A stretch of 64,000 nt of DNA from Bacilli bacterium (GTDB lineage Bacteria > Bacillota_I > Bacilli_A > ML615J-28 > CAG-698): NCBI GenBank assembly GCA_017962745.1, contig JAGCUR010000018.1, forward strand, positions 1 through 64,000, written 5' to 3'. Positions within the stretch are counted from its first letter, which is position 1. Each line of letters starts with the position of its first letter. The position numbers and the translations under genes are program-made. The notes beneath the pieces are model-generated. The model saw only the letters and a list, made by a program, of their open reading frames with translations, did no database searches and had not been told where the DNA came from. Of this stretch, positions 41,801 through 51,556 are shown piece after piece.

Positions 41801-44800
41801 TACAAAGCATCAATTCAGTGGTGTAAGTATAGCAACTGAATTTATTGATGGCAATTATTATTTAGTATCATATGCAGATTTATCAGACACATCTAAATCG
41901 CAATTCTTAGTTGGATATCGTAATGAAGGCGGCTCACAAGTATTAGATAGATATAATTTCTCTGATAAATATACAATTACAGGTACTATTAATAACAACA
42001 GTAATGCAACAATCACTACAACAGCTGATATGATGAATTATGCGTGGTTGAGCATTGAAAATAATAATGGAACTGCGCAACGTCCTGAATATTATTATTA
42101 TTTATATAATGCTGGATACTATAACGAACACGGAAGTAATTTGTATTTAGGCTGTTCATCAACTGGTGGTAGCCGTACACTTATTATTACTGATGTAGCT
42201 GCATATAGAGTAAGTGGTGTTAACTCTGGTATTAGTGTTGATACAACTCACTTAAACAGTCCTGTTTATAGTGGATTAAGAATTGCTATTCGTGGAACAA
42301 GCTATTATTATTTCTTAACATCTAAAAATATTGAAGGTGAATTTGAGTTAATTTCTACTCAAAACACTGCTAATTTTGCGGATAACAGATATAATAGTGA
42401 AGTTTTACCAACTTATATTTATAAAGCAACAGGTGTAACAAATACTCCAGTTTTAGAACTTGTAAGTTCTAATGGTGATTCATTGGATCAAAACATTCAC
42501 TATATGATTACAGCAGAAGATAATAGTGGCGCCGCAACTCAATATTATGCATTAGCTATGGAAGAAGATGATGAAAATAACATCACATTCAAAGGCGAAA
42601 ACGTAACTAGCCAAGTAGAAATGATAATGGGTTATGGCGATGCTGGTTATAAAGGTTCTACAAACGTTCCAAGAAATGCTGACTGGACACAAAAATCAGA
42701 TAGTTATGAATTAAGATTTTATCATACTGCTACATCATCAAATTCTGAACAAAACTACATTAGTAGAAGTGGCGCTAACTTAGTAATGGATCTAAGAGCA
42801 TCTACAGCTGCCATCACTGATGTATCTAAGTTCTATTATGATATCGTAAATAAAGTAATGAGGTTAGATGTTGATTCTACAACATATTACTTAACTTACG
42901 ATTCATCGACAAAACAATTTGGTATTAGCACAAATGATGCCGACAAAGCTACAATTCATCTAATTCGTTACACACCAACTTATAAAGTTGAAGTTGTAAC
43001 AGATTATGCTGATGATGCTTTGAAAGATGGATCGTTCATCATTGCTGGTCATAGTATTAATGGTTACTTTGCTATTGGTACTAATGGTACTGCTATTGAT
43101 TATGGATTCAATATTACTAATTATTTAAACGAAGATTTATCAGAAGAAGATTACAAGAGTATTCTTCAATACATATTTAAACAACTTTACTATGATTATC
43201 ATCCAGATGTTAGTTATGACGCAAATGTAAGCAGTGGTTATGTAGATTTCCAAATCATGACATTACAAAATACTGGTAGTTTTGCCCCAATTGGTCGAAC
43301 TAATGCTAACTATGAAACTTATTCATCTGCTTATACATGGAGATTAACAAAAACAGATGATGGATTATGGAAGTTTGTGAACCATCAAACAATTGGTGAT
43401 ACACCTAATAATAGTTATGGTCTAACATTTAATAATGGTGGAGGATCATCTTCACTAAAATTAAATGACTTAGTTCCACAAATTGATAGTTATATTGGCC
43501 AATATGATATTTCTACATCATTTACTAATGGTTCTAATATTTATGTATGTTCACCAGAAACTGGTGAAAGATACACGCAAGCTATTACTAGCGGTTCTCA
43601 ATACTTATTAGTAGCTGAAGTTAGAGGATTGAAGTTCATCATTGGTAATAACAATGGTAACATCCTTGTTAGTATTTATGATAGTGCAGTTTTAGCTACT
43701 TATAATACTAATCCTAAATATTTATGGACTATTAACGAATATCAAGAAGGATATAGCTTAGTCAATAATGGCTATTATGCATATGCTAATGCTACCGGTA
43801 CAATGCTTGCTAACAATGGTAGCATCGATGGATGCTTCATTATAACAAGTGGTGCTATAGCTTATAGACAATATACATATTATTATGCATATTCTAGTAC
43901 TAATAACACATTAGCAGTATCTCAAGGTGATACATACTGGACTAAGATTTGTAGATACGTAATTGATGGAACAAATTGTAAGTTCTATCCAGTATCTAAT
44001 TCCGAAATTGATACTTATAGAAATAGTTTAGTATTAGTTTCAAAGAATGGTGCTAATTATTACTTATTAAATATTGGTGGTAATAATATTTCTAGAAGTG
44101 TAGCATTAGCCGATGAAACTGATTATTATCAAATCGCATTAGGTAGTATTATCCTAGATGAATATAGAGTAGAAGTGATTGATGGCGCTAATGAATTTGA
44201 ATATAGCGTTAGAGCTGCCAATACATTCTTCATTTATTCTAGTAATACAAATACTCTAACTCTTTCTACAAACAAATCTTATTCAACAAAGATTTGTAGA
44301 TACGTGTTAGAAGGTGGATACTATAAGTTCTATCCTGTAACAAGTAGTGCTGATATTACTACTTATGCAAGTAGTTTAGTATTAGTATCAAAGAATGTTA
44401 GTACTTATAACTTAGTTAATATCGGTAGTCCTACTGTTTCAGCAAGTGCTAACCTTACTAATAGTGGTACAGATTATCAAATAGCTGAAGGCAATATCAT
44501 AATTGATGAATACTTAGTAGAAGTAAATGCAGGTAATGGTACTGATGAATACTCTGTTAGAGCTCAGAATACATTATATGTATATTCTGATTCAGATAAT
44601 ACTTTAGCATTAACATCAAATGCTAGTTATTGGACAAAGCTATATAGCTATGTAACAAGTGGTAATAGTTATAGATTATATCCAGTATCTACTTCTGAAA
44701 TTAATACATATGCAAATACATTAGTATTAGTATCTAGAAATGGTAGTAATTACTATATGCTAGATTTGGGTGGTACAAGCGTTACAAGAAGTGCAACGTT

Positions 44801-47800
44801 AACTGATAGCGGTACATATCTTGAAATATCTACTAGTGATGCTTATATTGAAGATTACCTTGTAAATGTAGCAGCTGGTGCTGGTGGTACTTATACTATA
44901 AGATCACCTAGAAAGTTTAAACCGTCTAGAAATGGCACAGGAAATTCAATGAATCTTCAAAGCGATGAGACTCATTGGACGAAATTATATGCTTGTAGCG
45001 ATGATAATCCAACAGGCAATGTGTCTCATACTATAATACCAATTAGTATTGATGATTATGCTACATATTCTGGAAGAATTATATTAATTAATAGAAATGG
45101 TGATACCTATTACATGGTATATCTATATAATTCTACGCAATTCTCTAGTGCAATAACACCGAATAATGATGGAACGTTTACTACTAGCGGTAATTTAAGA
45201 AACTATATAACTAATATTTCTGCTCAAAATGGATTGTATAGATTCCAAGGTAATAGAAGAAGTTATTACTTAACTATGTCTGCTACAACAGTTGAAACTA
45301 ATAATAGAAATGGCACATATTTACATTATTCAGATAAAAATGGTATTTATTTCAAAGATACAACAAATTATTACTATTTATCTACAACTGCAACAAGTGC
45401 TACAACTACTACAACTAACTCTACAGTATCATATAATGATACAAATGGTATTTATTTTGATAGTCCATATTACTATTTAAGCGTAAATAATACTGCGGCT
45501 GTCACTACAACAACTAATAGTAGCATTACATATTCATTTGATAATGGTATTTACTATAAAAATAATTATTACTACTTAACAACTAGTACAACAGCAGCTG
45601 GTAGAAGTACTACATCTTCATTAGTTAGATCTGAAGATGGTAGAGGTATTCATACTAGAACAACTGCTAATTATAATACTGGTTTAGAATGTGATACATT
45701 CTTCAGCGCTGAAACTGAAGAAGCTAGAGGCGCCATGGTAGTTATATTTGAACACGAAAATGGTGTTTATACGCAATTAGTTGGTGATTTAGTTCAAGGT
45801 AAACAATACATCATTGCTGTTAAAGGTAAAGATAACATTTATAGCTTTATCGGTTATGATGCAACAAATGGTGTATTAAGACTTACAGCAGTCGGTTCTA
45901 TATTAACTGATTTTGAAGATTTAGTTAATGCAAGCCATTTAATCGATGCTTATAGCAGTGGTAATTATGGTGTTAGTCTAAGATTTCATAATGATACTAC
46001 TAAGTATTTATCAATAATTAATGATAACTTTGGTGTAAGTAGTACAGTTAATTATTGGGAATATTATTGGACTGGTGTTTATACTGATGAATCAAGATTA
46101 TATACAGTTTCATCTAGCAATGTTTCTAAGGTATTTACTGTTAGTGGTAACAGAATTATTCCTCAAGTAAGTGGAGCTGAAACATATCTATTTAATTATG
46201 AGGGAACAGGAACTGAAAATGATCCTTATAAGATCACTACAGCAGTTACTGCAGCCTTAGCTAATAGAAATTATGTAATCATTATTTATCAAGATAGTAA
46301 GTATTATGTTGTGGCAAATAACGATGGCGAAATTGTTCCTGTTTCATCGGGATCTGGATTCCCATCTACAATTTCAAGCAACATGATATGGACTTATAAT
46401 ACAGCTGGATACTTCAAACCAATGGGTGAAGCTGGTGCTAAGTATTTAAGAACAGGTAGAAATGGTGCTTTAACTCTACTAGATAATTACACTAATTCTT
46501 CATGGAGTTATACATATTCTGCTTCATCTTCCGCATCATTTGCTTCAAGAGCATCAAGTGCTGCTAACACTACTCCAGTATACTTATTTAAAGTATCAAT
46601 GAATGACTCACTAGATGCAATTTCAGATACTTATACTACTCTAAAAGGTAAGTCAATTGTTAATGCATCACTAAGTGTACTTTCATCATCTAACTACATC
46701 ATTACTGCTACATATAATGGTAAAGTATATGCTTTAGGTATGAAGAATCTTCAAGAATCAATGGCCTTAGACATTACGGAAACATTCAATGAAGCAATTA
46801 GTGGTGGTTATATTAGAATATTCTCGCCATCTGTTTGGGAACAAATGGGTACTGATTATAATCTAATATTCAATAGTTTAGGATTTAGTGGTGAACAAGT
46901 TAACTTGTTAAGCGGATCTAGAGCAAATGTGTTTGAAGGTTCACCTACAGTAGTACAATTTGAAGATACTCCAGATGATACAGAACCTTATGTATGGACA
47001 CTTTATACATATGGTGATAATGATTATGTTTTAGGTAATTATGATAGTGGTTATTTAGATACATCATTTATTTACTTTGATACAGAAGAATTAATGTTTA
47101 AAGTAACCCAAAATGAAGCAACTGCTAAAGCAGGTGGAAGCAAAGTATCTATTTATCAATTAGGTTCGGAAGTAAGAGGCAGCGATGCCATTGAATTCCA
47201 AACATTCATGATTAAACTAAAAGAAGATAATGTTACTATTGAATCATATCCATTAAATGAAATCGAAGCCAAAGATATTACTAAATATAGTGAACAAACA
47301 CTAAATGGTACTATCGGTGGTGTTATTGATGGAGAATACATGATAGCTGCTAAAGCAAATGGCAGATATTATGCATTAACTCTTGATTATAGTGGTAACT
47401 TACAAGCAAGTGATATTTCACTATTATTCAGTGGTAACTTCTCTACAGATGAACAAGGAAAATATTGTATTTCGATTAACACTAGATACTTATGGAAACA
47501 AACTGGTACAGTTGCGTATGATCAAGCAACTGGAGTTGTTAGTAACTTATCATTTACTAACTACAACACAAATACAGCCCTTGACCTAGATGGTACAACT
47601 CTATCTTATGGCAATGGTCAGTTATATTCCGCATCTAAACATCTTAACTTTAGTGTTGCTGGTGGCTTTACATTAGGTGCTGGAAACTCAAACGCAGAAA
47701 TCATCATCTATTCTGTTGGTGCAGGATCAGTAGTCATTGGTGATGATAGCAATGAATTATCATATGCATATTATTCAAGTGCTTTAAACACTAATGCCCT

Positions 47801-49010
47801 AGATTTCTCTGACTTTACATTCCAAAAAGTATTGATTCCAAACTTACAAAAATATGCTAAGGATGCAACTGGTAGCCTAACCGTTACTGAGGGTTGGAAT
47901 TTAACTGCAACTACTTACTTAGAAGAAGTTAATTCTTCAGTATACTTCTCAAATGGTATTAATTATTCTTCAAATGTATCCACATTTGCGAACGAATTTA
48001 TTAATATTGAATATGTATACGATGTAACTGATGATGAGACGCAAGAAGTAACAAGTTATACTGTAGACTATTATGCTCCTAAGGGTGTAGCTTCATTTGT
48101 AATTTCTGAGGCAACACTTGATATGCCAACATTTGTTAATGTTATTGTATCAACACAACTTGATGGTGATTTTAATAGTGAAGCATTAAGATATTTAGCA
48201 GTTTGGAAAGCAGCTGATTTAGTAGATAATGAATTAGTACCACTAGAGACATCTGAAGGCGGCGCTAGTGATTATGCAGCTACTTTAATCAGTAAGTTCT
48301 ATAAACCTGATAATGCTATTCCACTTCCTAACCATACAGGTAGTGTAGCAAGTGGTGCAAGTTATGTTAAGGTTCAAGAAGATGAAGATACGACAGCCGT
48401 TTACAACTTGTCACAAGATGCAAATTGGAACCACCTTGTTGCTCATACATTCTGTATTACTAGTCCTGGTGTTTACTACATCGGATCAACTTACGGAACA
48501 ATTTCATTCTCTTACATTTCAATCGGTAACATGTTAGCGGCTGAAGAAGGAGAAGTAAATGAAGAAGCACTAGGCGATGGATTCTCAATTGACTTTGTAT
48601 GGGGCTCTATCCCATCTACAAGTGCTAATGCATCATTTAATGATGATAGCGGTGTAAGTGATTTAACTTATGTTAGTCGCGTAACTCAAAATGATGAATC
48701 TAAGACTTGGGTACATAGTAATATTTATCCGAAATTTGTTAATGGTACAGCCGGATTATATGATGAAGCAAAACCTGAAGATTATAATCCAACTGATTAT
48801 TTAACAATTACAGTTAATAGAGATTACACAATTGATGGAAATATTGAATACTCTACAGTTCATATTAACGCAGTAACTAACCTTGCTATTCATAATGAAG
48901 GTAATGGTATAGTTTACTCAAATATTAACAATACTCACCAAAGAGTAAAACGTAAAGTAGAATTCCATGTTAGTTGTGTTGATGGAGAGGTAGAACCTAA
49001 CGGCGATTAA
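38832..49010 (+). CDS. Giant (3,392-residue) repetitive exported protein
   Basis: Start ATG 38832, with GAGGTG six bases upstream, is preferred over ATG 38808. Signal segment ends TIATYAYYEYYG. Residues about 45-500 begin NPYVIDNVARLQNLIQLNNSG, as in other Firmicute surface proteins. From about residue 500 to 2,950 at least ten modules of 140-190 residues share a core G-x-Y-x-(I/V)-x-A...YYA(L/I)G, then a W-x-V strand and YYLTT; this periodicity resembles beta-trefoil lectins. Two tandem-repeat blocks lie in the middle. Composition is very rich in Tyr, Thr, Ser, Asn. No LPxTG, C-terminal helix or cysteine pattern, so attachment must be non-covalent or through the fibre proteins. Confidence 0.82.
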   Translation: MKKVFTLIKIALVVLALFFSVTIATYAYYEYYGKYSNVINITGTIKLDAFDVLYPTLREDDTYGITPENPYVIDNVARLQNLIQLNNSGKLKKYKDDYYKKYGITIDKFYFCLEFDAQQIPQILDLANEGLFESIGNNDYPFEDELAGIVYGYELTSGNIVYLSGCLPKVQIKVENDLVYVNGLADSSLNAADFTNGIYLKAERLYDATAFNPNNPDSIVFDANSSTTYISIKDVTPIHQVIANEQITVPIEQIDVGFISKIASNASVHDLILYNISINCIEDVEGSTHNLLKELFALLEGHHFADTENHSDEKHIGIFAGHIDGNASDISVGGTSTINIDTPEVNYYSNYMTVGYIYDFATIGGVTFNTLQQDSFLEGGSVSGCLFADDIYASVADDAEFSTADGAKHYALVNISSNTTHGWPGVANGQFSYGSFMFLLSANDDTVTNIWNGNNAYKLLNDEGYTITGSVLFCADEYRYSPDQQAGGSIIPSSASVKEMLFNGISSLKATGSVIDAGKYLIVAKVADNSRDGGYAYYAIKLKASDDGTGNAVYTLDATSSADVTEFILDDSGTVSLYQSALWNVDVASTTPVFENCRYENIWLNRDENGLGFGAYSGDENDHLFQYSAANNHLYYNVTTGEVTTQYYVAYDDATGEWAITSDVADAATIEMYHVADGYYVNLVTSVSDIEENGDYVIVARSGSTSYLLGIDNTDGIISDSFAHVDKEFTTASFPSLITLSEYEAMRNYVWNVQSASNGVASFVDKASLTYYLTTNDGALDLSTTSANWTYAQLATGGTLTNSNLYLNYSHNSESLTTCFGVGSSSYTIYLYRLEPVDDTPLYITYEGAKYLDADSSPIDAGTYAIIGVNGNNYYALGLNNTNNVVSTATNVNGASTLTNYYHWTVAEQTSTPTFRNEQSTGRFLNHNGTTINSATTSATWMYDSQYYRVYYKNGDTTYYLTTNNAGTFSLQTSLGVAGYSYEVRLYKCVTKHQFSGVSIATEFIDGNYYLVSYADLSDTSKSQFLVGYRNEGGSQVLDRYNFSDKYTITGTINNNSNATITTTADMMNYAWLSIENNNGTAQRPEYYYYLYNAGYYNEHGSNLYLGCSSTGGSRTLIITDVAAYRVSGVNSGISVDTTHLNSPVYSGLRIAIRGTSYYYFLTSKNIEGEFELISTQNTANFADNRYNSEVLPTYIYKATGVTNTPVLELVSSNGDSLDQNIHYMITAEDNSGAATQYYALAMEEDDENNITFKGENVTSQVEMIMGYGDAGYKGSTNVPRNADWTQKSDSYELRFYHTATSSNSEQNYISRSGANLVMDLRASTAAITDVSKFYYDIVNKVMRLDVDSTTYYLTYDSSTKQFGISTNDADKATIHLIRYTPTYKVEVVTDYADDALKDGSFIIAGHSINGYFAIGTNGTAIDYGFNITNYLNEDLSEEDYKSILQYIFKQLYYDYHPDVSYDANVSSGYVDFQIMTLQNTGSFAPIGRTNANYETYSSAYTWRLTKTDDGLWKFVNHQTIGDTPNNSYGLTFNNGGGSSSLKLNDLVPQIDSYIGQYDISTSFTNGSNIYVCSPETGERYTQAITSGSQYLLVAEVRGLKFIIGNNNGNILVSIYDSAVLATYNTNPKYLWTINEYQEGYSLVNNGYYAYANATGTMLANNGSIDGCFIITSGAIAYRQYTYYYAYSSTNNTLAVSQGDTYWTKICRYVIDGTNCKFYPVSNSEIDTYRNSLVLVSKNGANYYLLNIGGNNISRSVALADETDYYQIALGSIILDEYRVEVIDGANEFEYSVRAANTFFIYSSNTNTLTLSTNKSYSTKICRYVLEGGYYKFYPVTSSADITTYASSLVLVSKNVSTYNLVNIGSPTVSASANLTNSGTDYQIAEGNIIIDEYLVEVNAGNGTDEYSVRAQNTLYVYSDSDNTLALTSNASYWTKLYSYVTSGNSYRLYPVSTSEINTYANTLVLVSRNGSNYYMLDLGGTSVTRSATLTDSGTYLEISTSDAYIEDYLVNVAAGAGGTYTIRSPRKFKPSRNGTGNSMNLQSDETHWTKLYACSDDNPTGNVSHTIIPISIDDYATYSGRIILINRNGDTYYMVYLYNSTQFSSAITPNNDGTFTTSGNLRNYITNISAQNGLYRFQGNRRSYYLTMSATTVETNNRNGTYLHYSDKNGIYFKDTTNYYYLSTTATSATTTTTNSTVSYNDTNGIYFDSPYYYLSVNNTAAVTTTTNSSITYSFDNGIYYKNNYYYLTTSTTAAGRSTTSSLVRSEDGRGIHTRTTANYNTGLECDTFFSAETEEARGAMVVIFEHENGVYTQLVGDLVQGKQYIIAVKGKDNIYSFIGYDATNGVLRLTAVGSILTDFEDLVNASHLIDAYSSGNYGVSLRFHNDTTKYLSIINDNFGVSSTVNYWEYYWTGVYTDESRLYTVSSSNVSKVFTVSGNRIIPQVSGAETYLFNYEGTGTENDPYKITTAVTAALANRNYVIIIYQDSKYYVVANNDGEIVPVSSGSGFPSTISSNMIWTYNTAGYFKPMGEAGAKYLRTGRNGALTLLDNYTNSSWSYTYSASSSASFASRASSAANTTPVYLFKVSMNDSLDAISDTYTTLKGKSIVNASLSVLSSSNYIITATYNGKVYALGMKNLQESMALDITETFNEAISGGYIRIFSPSVWEQMGTDYNLIFNSLGFSGEQVNLLSGSRANVFEGSPTVVQFEDTPDDTEPYVWTLYTYGDNDYVLGNYDSGYLDTSFIYFDTEELMFKVTQNEATAKAGGSKVSIYQLGSEVRGSDAIEFQTFMIKLKEDNVTIESYPLNEIEAKDITKYSEQTLNGTIGGVIDGEYMIAAKANGRYYALTLDYSGNLQASDISLLFSGNFSTDEQGKYCISINTRYLWKQTGTVAYDQATGVVSNLSFTNYNTNTALDLDGTTLSYGNGQLYSASKHLNFSVAGGFTLGAGNSNAEIIIYSVGAGSVVIGDDSNELSYAYYSSALNTNALDFSDFTFQKVLIPNLQKYAKDATGSLTVTEGWNLTATTYLEEVNSSVYFSNGINYSSNVSTFANEFINIEYVYDVTDDETQEVTSYTVDYYAPKGVASFVISEATLDMPTFVNVIVSTQLDGDFNSEALRYLAVWKAADLVDNELVPLETSEGGASDYAATLISKFYKPDNAIPLPNHTGSVASGASYVKVQEDEDTTAVYNLSQDANWNHLVAHTFCITSPGVYYIGSTYGTISFSYISIGNMLAAEEGEVNEEALGDGFSIDFVWGSIPSTSANASFNDDSGVSDLTYVSRVTQNDESKTWVHSNIYPKFVNGTAGLYDEAKPEDYNPTDYLTITVNRDYTIDGNIEYSTVHINAVTNLAIHNEGNGIVYSNINNTHQRVKRKVEFHVSCVDGEVEPNGD
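43861..45220 (+). repeat. Four ~115-residue tandem repeats in the giant protein
   Basis: Units begin near 43861, 44206, 44557 and 44893. Each has a YxYS...NTL.L....YWTK opening, then a FYPVS...TY strand, LVLVS+NG..YYLLNIGG and IDEY.VEV. The first three are close; the fourth has drifted. Confidence 0.8.
45225..45640 (+). repeat. Four short NGIY...YYYL repeats in the giant protein
   Basis: Units start near 45225, 45337, 45444 and 45541 (97-112 bp). Each reads NGIY, a short stretch, then YYYL(S/T) and a Thr/Ser-rich run. Confidence 0.78.
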
Positions 49011-49022
49011 TCTCCTCAATTT

Positions 49023-49069
49023 AAAAAGCCCATTTAGTTAGTTTTAACTAGCATAAAATGGGCTTTTTT
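49023..49069 (+). terminator. Terminator of the giant-protein operon
   Basis: AAAGCCCATTT (49025-49035) pairs with AAATGGGCTTT (49056-49066), with an inner stem and a T run. Confidence 0.9.
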
Positions 49070-49139
49070 ATTTGAATATAAGAAAAGAATAACAAAATAA
49101 TAAATTTATTAAAATAAATAACAAAAAGAACTCGTTATA

Positions 49140-49148
49140 TGTTATAAT
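49140..49148 (+). promoter_or_regulatory. Extended -10 promoter of thyA
   Basis: TGTTATAAT at 49140-49148; -35 not convincing. Confidence 0.6.
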
Positions 49149-49182
49149 CTATTAAAGTAATATTATTATTTTGGAGGAAAAA

Positions 49183-50064
49183 ATGCGTCAATATTTAGAT
49201 TTTATTAAACACATTTTAGAAAACGGCGATCGTAAAGAAGATAGAACAGGAACTGGTACCATCTCTACATTTGGTTATCAAATGCGTTTTGATTTAAATG
49301 AAGGCTTTCCACTACTTACTACTAAGAAAGTTCATTTAAAATCAATCATTCACGAACTGTTATGGTTTATAAGTGGCGATACAAACATTAAGTATTTAGT
49401 TGATAACGATGTTAAGATTTGGAATGATTGGCCTTATGCAGCATACACTAAGCTTCCTGAATATCAAGGCGAAACGATGGAAGAATTCGTCCAAAAGATT
49501 AAAGATGATGAAGAGTTTGCTAAGAAGTATGGCAATTTAGGTCCAGTATATGGTTATGAATGGCGTCATTTTGAAGGAGCTCATGGGGAAGTTAAAGACC
49601 AACTTGCTTGGGTTATTAACGAAATTAAAACTAATCCAGATTCAAGAAGATTAATCGTTAATAGTTGGCAAGCAGCTTATATTGAAAAGATGGCTTTACC
49701 TCCATGCCATACAATGTATCAATTCTATGTTAGGGATGGTAAACTTTCTTGCCAACTTTACCAAAGAAGTGCTGATGCCTTTTTAGGTGTACCATTCAAT
49801 ATTGCTTCATACGCACTACTAACGATGATGGTAGCCCAAGTTTGTGGACTTGGACTTGGTGAATTTGTGCATACAATTGGGGATGCTCATATTTATCTAA
49901 ACCATTTAGAACAAATCAATAGACAATTAGAACGTACTCCAAGAAGCTTACCTAAGATGATCATTAATCCAAGTGTTAAAAATATTGATGATTTCAAGTT
50001 TGAAGATTTTGAACTTGTTGATTATAATCCTTATAAAGGAATTAAGGCACCGGTGGCAGTATGA
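49183..50064 (+). CDS. thyA: Thymidylate synthase
   Basis: 293 residues from ATG 49183 (GGAGG upstream; an in-frame TTG at 49171 lies within that site). Landmarks: [20 protein letters not shown], the catalytic Cys in [13 protein letters not shown] and [16 protein letters not shown]. It makes dTMP from dUMP with methylene-THF, leaving dihydrofolate for the DHFR encoded next. Its TGA overlaps the folA ATG. Confidence 0.98.
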   Translation: MRQYLDFIKHILENGDRKEDRTGTGTISTFGYQMRFDLNEGFPLLTTKKVHLKSIIHELLWFISGDTNIKYLVDNDVKIWNDWPYAAYTKLPEYQGETMEEFVQKIKDDEEFAKKYGNLGPVYGYEWRHFEGAHGEVKDQLAWVINEIKTNPDSRRLIVNSWQAAYIEKMALPPCHTMYQFYVRDGKLSCQLYQRSADAFLGVPFNIASYALLTMMVAQVCGLGLGEFVHTIGDAHIYLNHLEQINRQLERTPRSLPKMIINPSVKNIDDFKFEDFELVDYNPYKGIKAPVAV

Positions 50065-50522
50065 TTAATATAATTGTAGCGATTGGCAAAAACGGCTTAA
50101 TCGGTAACGGTAATGCCTTACCTTGGCATTACAGTAGCGATTTACAATATTTTAAGAAGATGACTTCAGGTCACACTGTCTTTATGGGACAAAACACTTA
50201 CCTATCAATTGGTAAGCCACTTCCTAATAGAGAAAATGTAGTTATTTGTGCACCTGATTTTAAGGCACCTGAGGGTGTTGTATTAATTCATAGTTTAGAT
50301 GAATTCTTTAAATTATATAAAGATAAAGATGTATTCGTAATGGGCGGAAGACAACTATACGCATCAATGTTAGAGTATGCAGATCGATTATACATTACCC
50401 ATGTAAATGCAGATCACGAAGGAAATATATTCTTCCCTGAAATTGATTATTCAAAATATCATAAAATCTCTTCAAAAGTAGATGGCGTCTTAGAATTTGC
50501 GGTTTACGAGAGGAACAAATAA
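50061..50522 (+). CDS. folA: Dihydrofolate reductase
   Basis: 153 residues. Starts [21 protein letters not shown] with the Met20-type loop and the conserved [21 protein letters not shown] and [14 protein letters not shown] follow. It reduces dihydrofolate to THF. Coupled to thyA by a four-base overlap and to the acyltransferase gene by one base. Together with the THF-riboswitch gene it indicates salvage of folate. Confidence 0.97.
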   Translation: MINIIVAIGKNGLIGNGNALPWHYSSDLQYFKKMTSGHTVFMGQNTYLSIGKPLPNRENVVICAPDFKAPEGVVLIHSLDEFFKLYKDKDVFVMGGRQLYASMLEYADRLYITHVNADHEGNIFFPEIDYSKYHKISSKVDGVLEFAVYERNK

Positions 50523-51442
50523 TGTTATTCGCGGTATTCTTTGGATTCGCCGCTATATATAGTTTCTTATATATATATTTCGGCCAATATCAAGCATTAG
50601 GTAAAGTATACTGGTGGAGTTTACCAATTGTCTATATTGTATGCTTGATAATTGCTGTCTTGTTATTCTTCTTAATGGCTTTTATTGTGAGCTTATTCTC
50701 AAGACCTGATAAAGACTTAGCAAGACCTAGGACTTTCCAACGCCGTGTAACCAATTGGGCTTGCCAATTTGTTTTACAGCTTTGTAGAGTAGATATCGTG
50801 TTAAAGCATCCAGAGATGCTTCCTCAAGATAAGAAGTATTTGTTAGTTTGTAACCATCAATCAAATATTGACCCATTTGCAATTCTTTGGGCATTTAGAA
50901 AACAACATATTACTTTCATTATGAAAAACCAAGTAATGAAAGTGCCAGTGGCTGGTACTTGGCTATATAGTGCGGGTTACCTTCCACTTAATAGAAGTTC
51001 GAACCGTGAAGCGGTAGAAACTATAAATCTAGCTGCAAAAAGAATTGAGGAAAACAAGCATATCATTGCCATCTTCCCTGAAGGTACCAGAAGTAAAGGC
51101 CCTGATATGGGATCATTCCATCCGGGATCCTTAAAGATTGCCCAAAAGGCACAATGCCCAATTGTTGTATGTTGCTTAGATAATGCATATAAACTAAAAT
51201 ATAGTCATATTTTCAAGCGTACTAAGGTATTAGTAGAAGTTGTAAAGGTAATTGAACCAGCTGATTATGAAGGTATGAAGACGATTGAAATGGCTGATAT
51301 ATGTAGAGACGCGATTAAGGAAGTTATGGAACATCGCCGCGAGCAATATGAATGGTTAAAGAAAATGACAACTGAAGATTTTGAAGATGCAAGGAAAGTT
51401 GGACATTTTAGAACCAAAGATATTAAACAAAAAGATAAATAA
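50522..51442 (+). CDS. plsC: 1-acyl-sn-glycerol-3-phosphate acyltransferase (PlsC)
   Basis: 306 residues. Two N-terminal membrane helices (about 1-22 and 33-60) then the acyltransferase core with NHQSNIDPF (H-x4-D) and a canonical FPEGTRSKG. It acylates lysophosphatidate to phosphatidate. With both motif blocks intact it is the likely housekeeping enzyme, in contrast to the two divergent copies at 16-17.4 kb. Third gene of the thyA-folA operon. Confidence 0.93.
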   Translation: MLFAVFFGFAAIYSFLYIYFGQYQALGKVYWWSLPIVYIVCLIIAVLLFFLMAFIVSLFSRPDKDLARPRTFQRRVTNWACQFVLQLCRVDIVLKHPEMLPQDKKYLLVCNHQSNIDPFAILWAFRKQHITFIMKNQVMKVPVAGTWLYSAGYLPLNRSSNREAVETINLAAKRIEENKHIIAIFPEGTRSKGPDMGSFHPGSLKIAQKAQCPIVVCCLDNAYKLKYSHIFKRTKVLVEVVKVIEPADYEGMKTIEMADICRDAIKEVMEHRREQYEWLKKMTTEDFEDARKVGHFRTKDIKQKDK

Positions 51443-51444
51443 AA

Positions 51445-51476
51445 AAAGTGTCACCTTTTTGGTGACATTTTTAATT
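51445..51476 (+). terminator. Terminator of the thyA operon
   Basis: TGTCACC (51449-51455) pairs with GGTGACA (51461-51467), then TTTTTAATTT. Confidence 0.88.
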
Positions 51477-51492
51477 TATTTGTATAAACATA

Positions 51493-51521
51493 TTGGAAAA
51501 TTGCCTCATTTGGGTTAAAAT
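51493..51521 (+). promoter_or_regulatory. Promoter of the nucleoside phosphorylase gene
   Basis: TTGGAA (51493-51498), 17-bp spacer, TAAAAT (51516-51521). Confidence 0.72.
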
Positions 51522-51556
51522 TTAATAGTAAGAAAAACGTATTAAGGAGTTATAAA

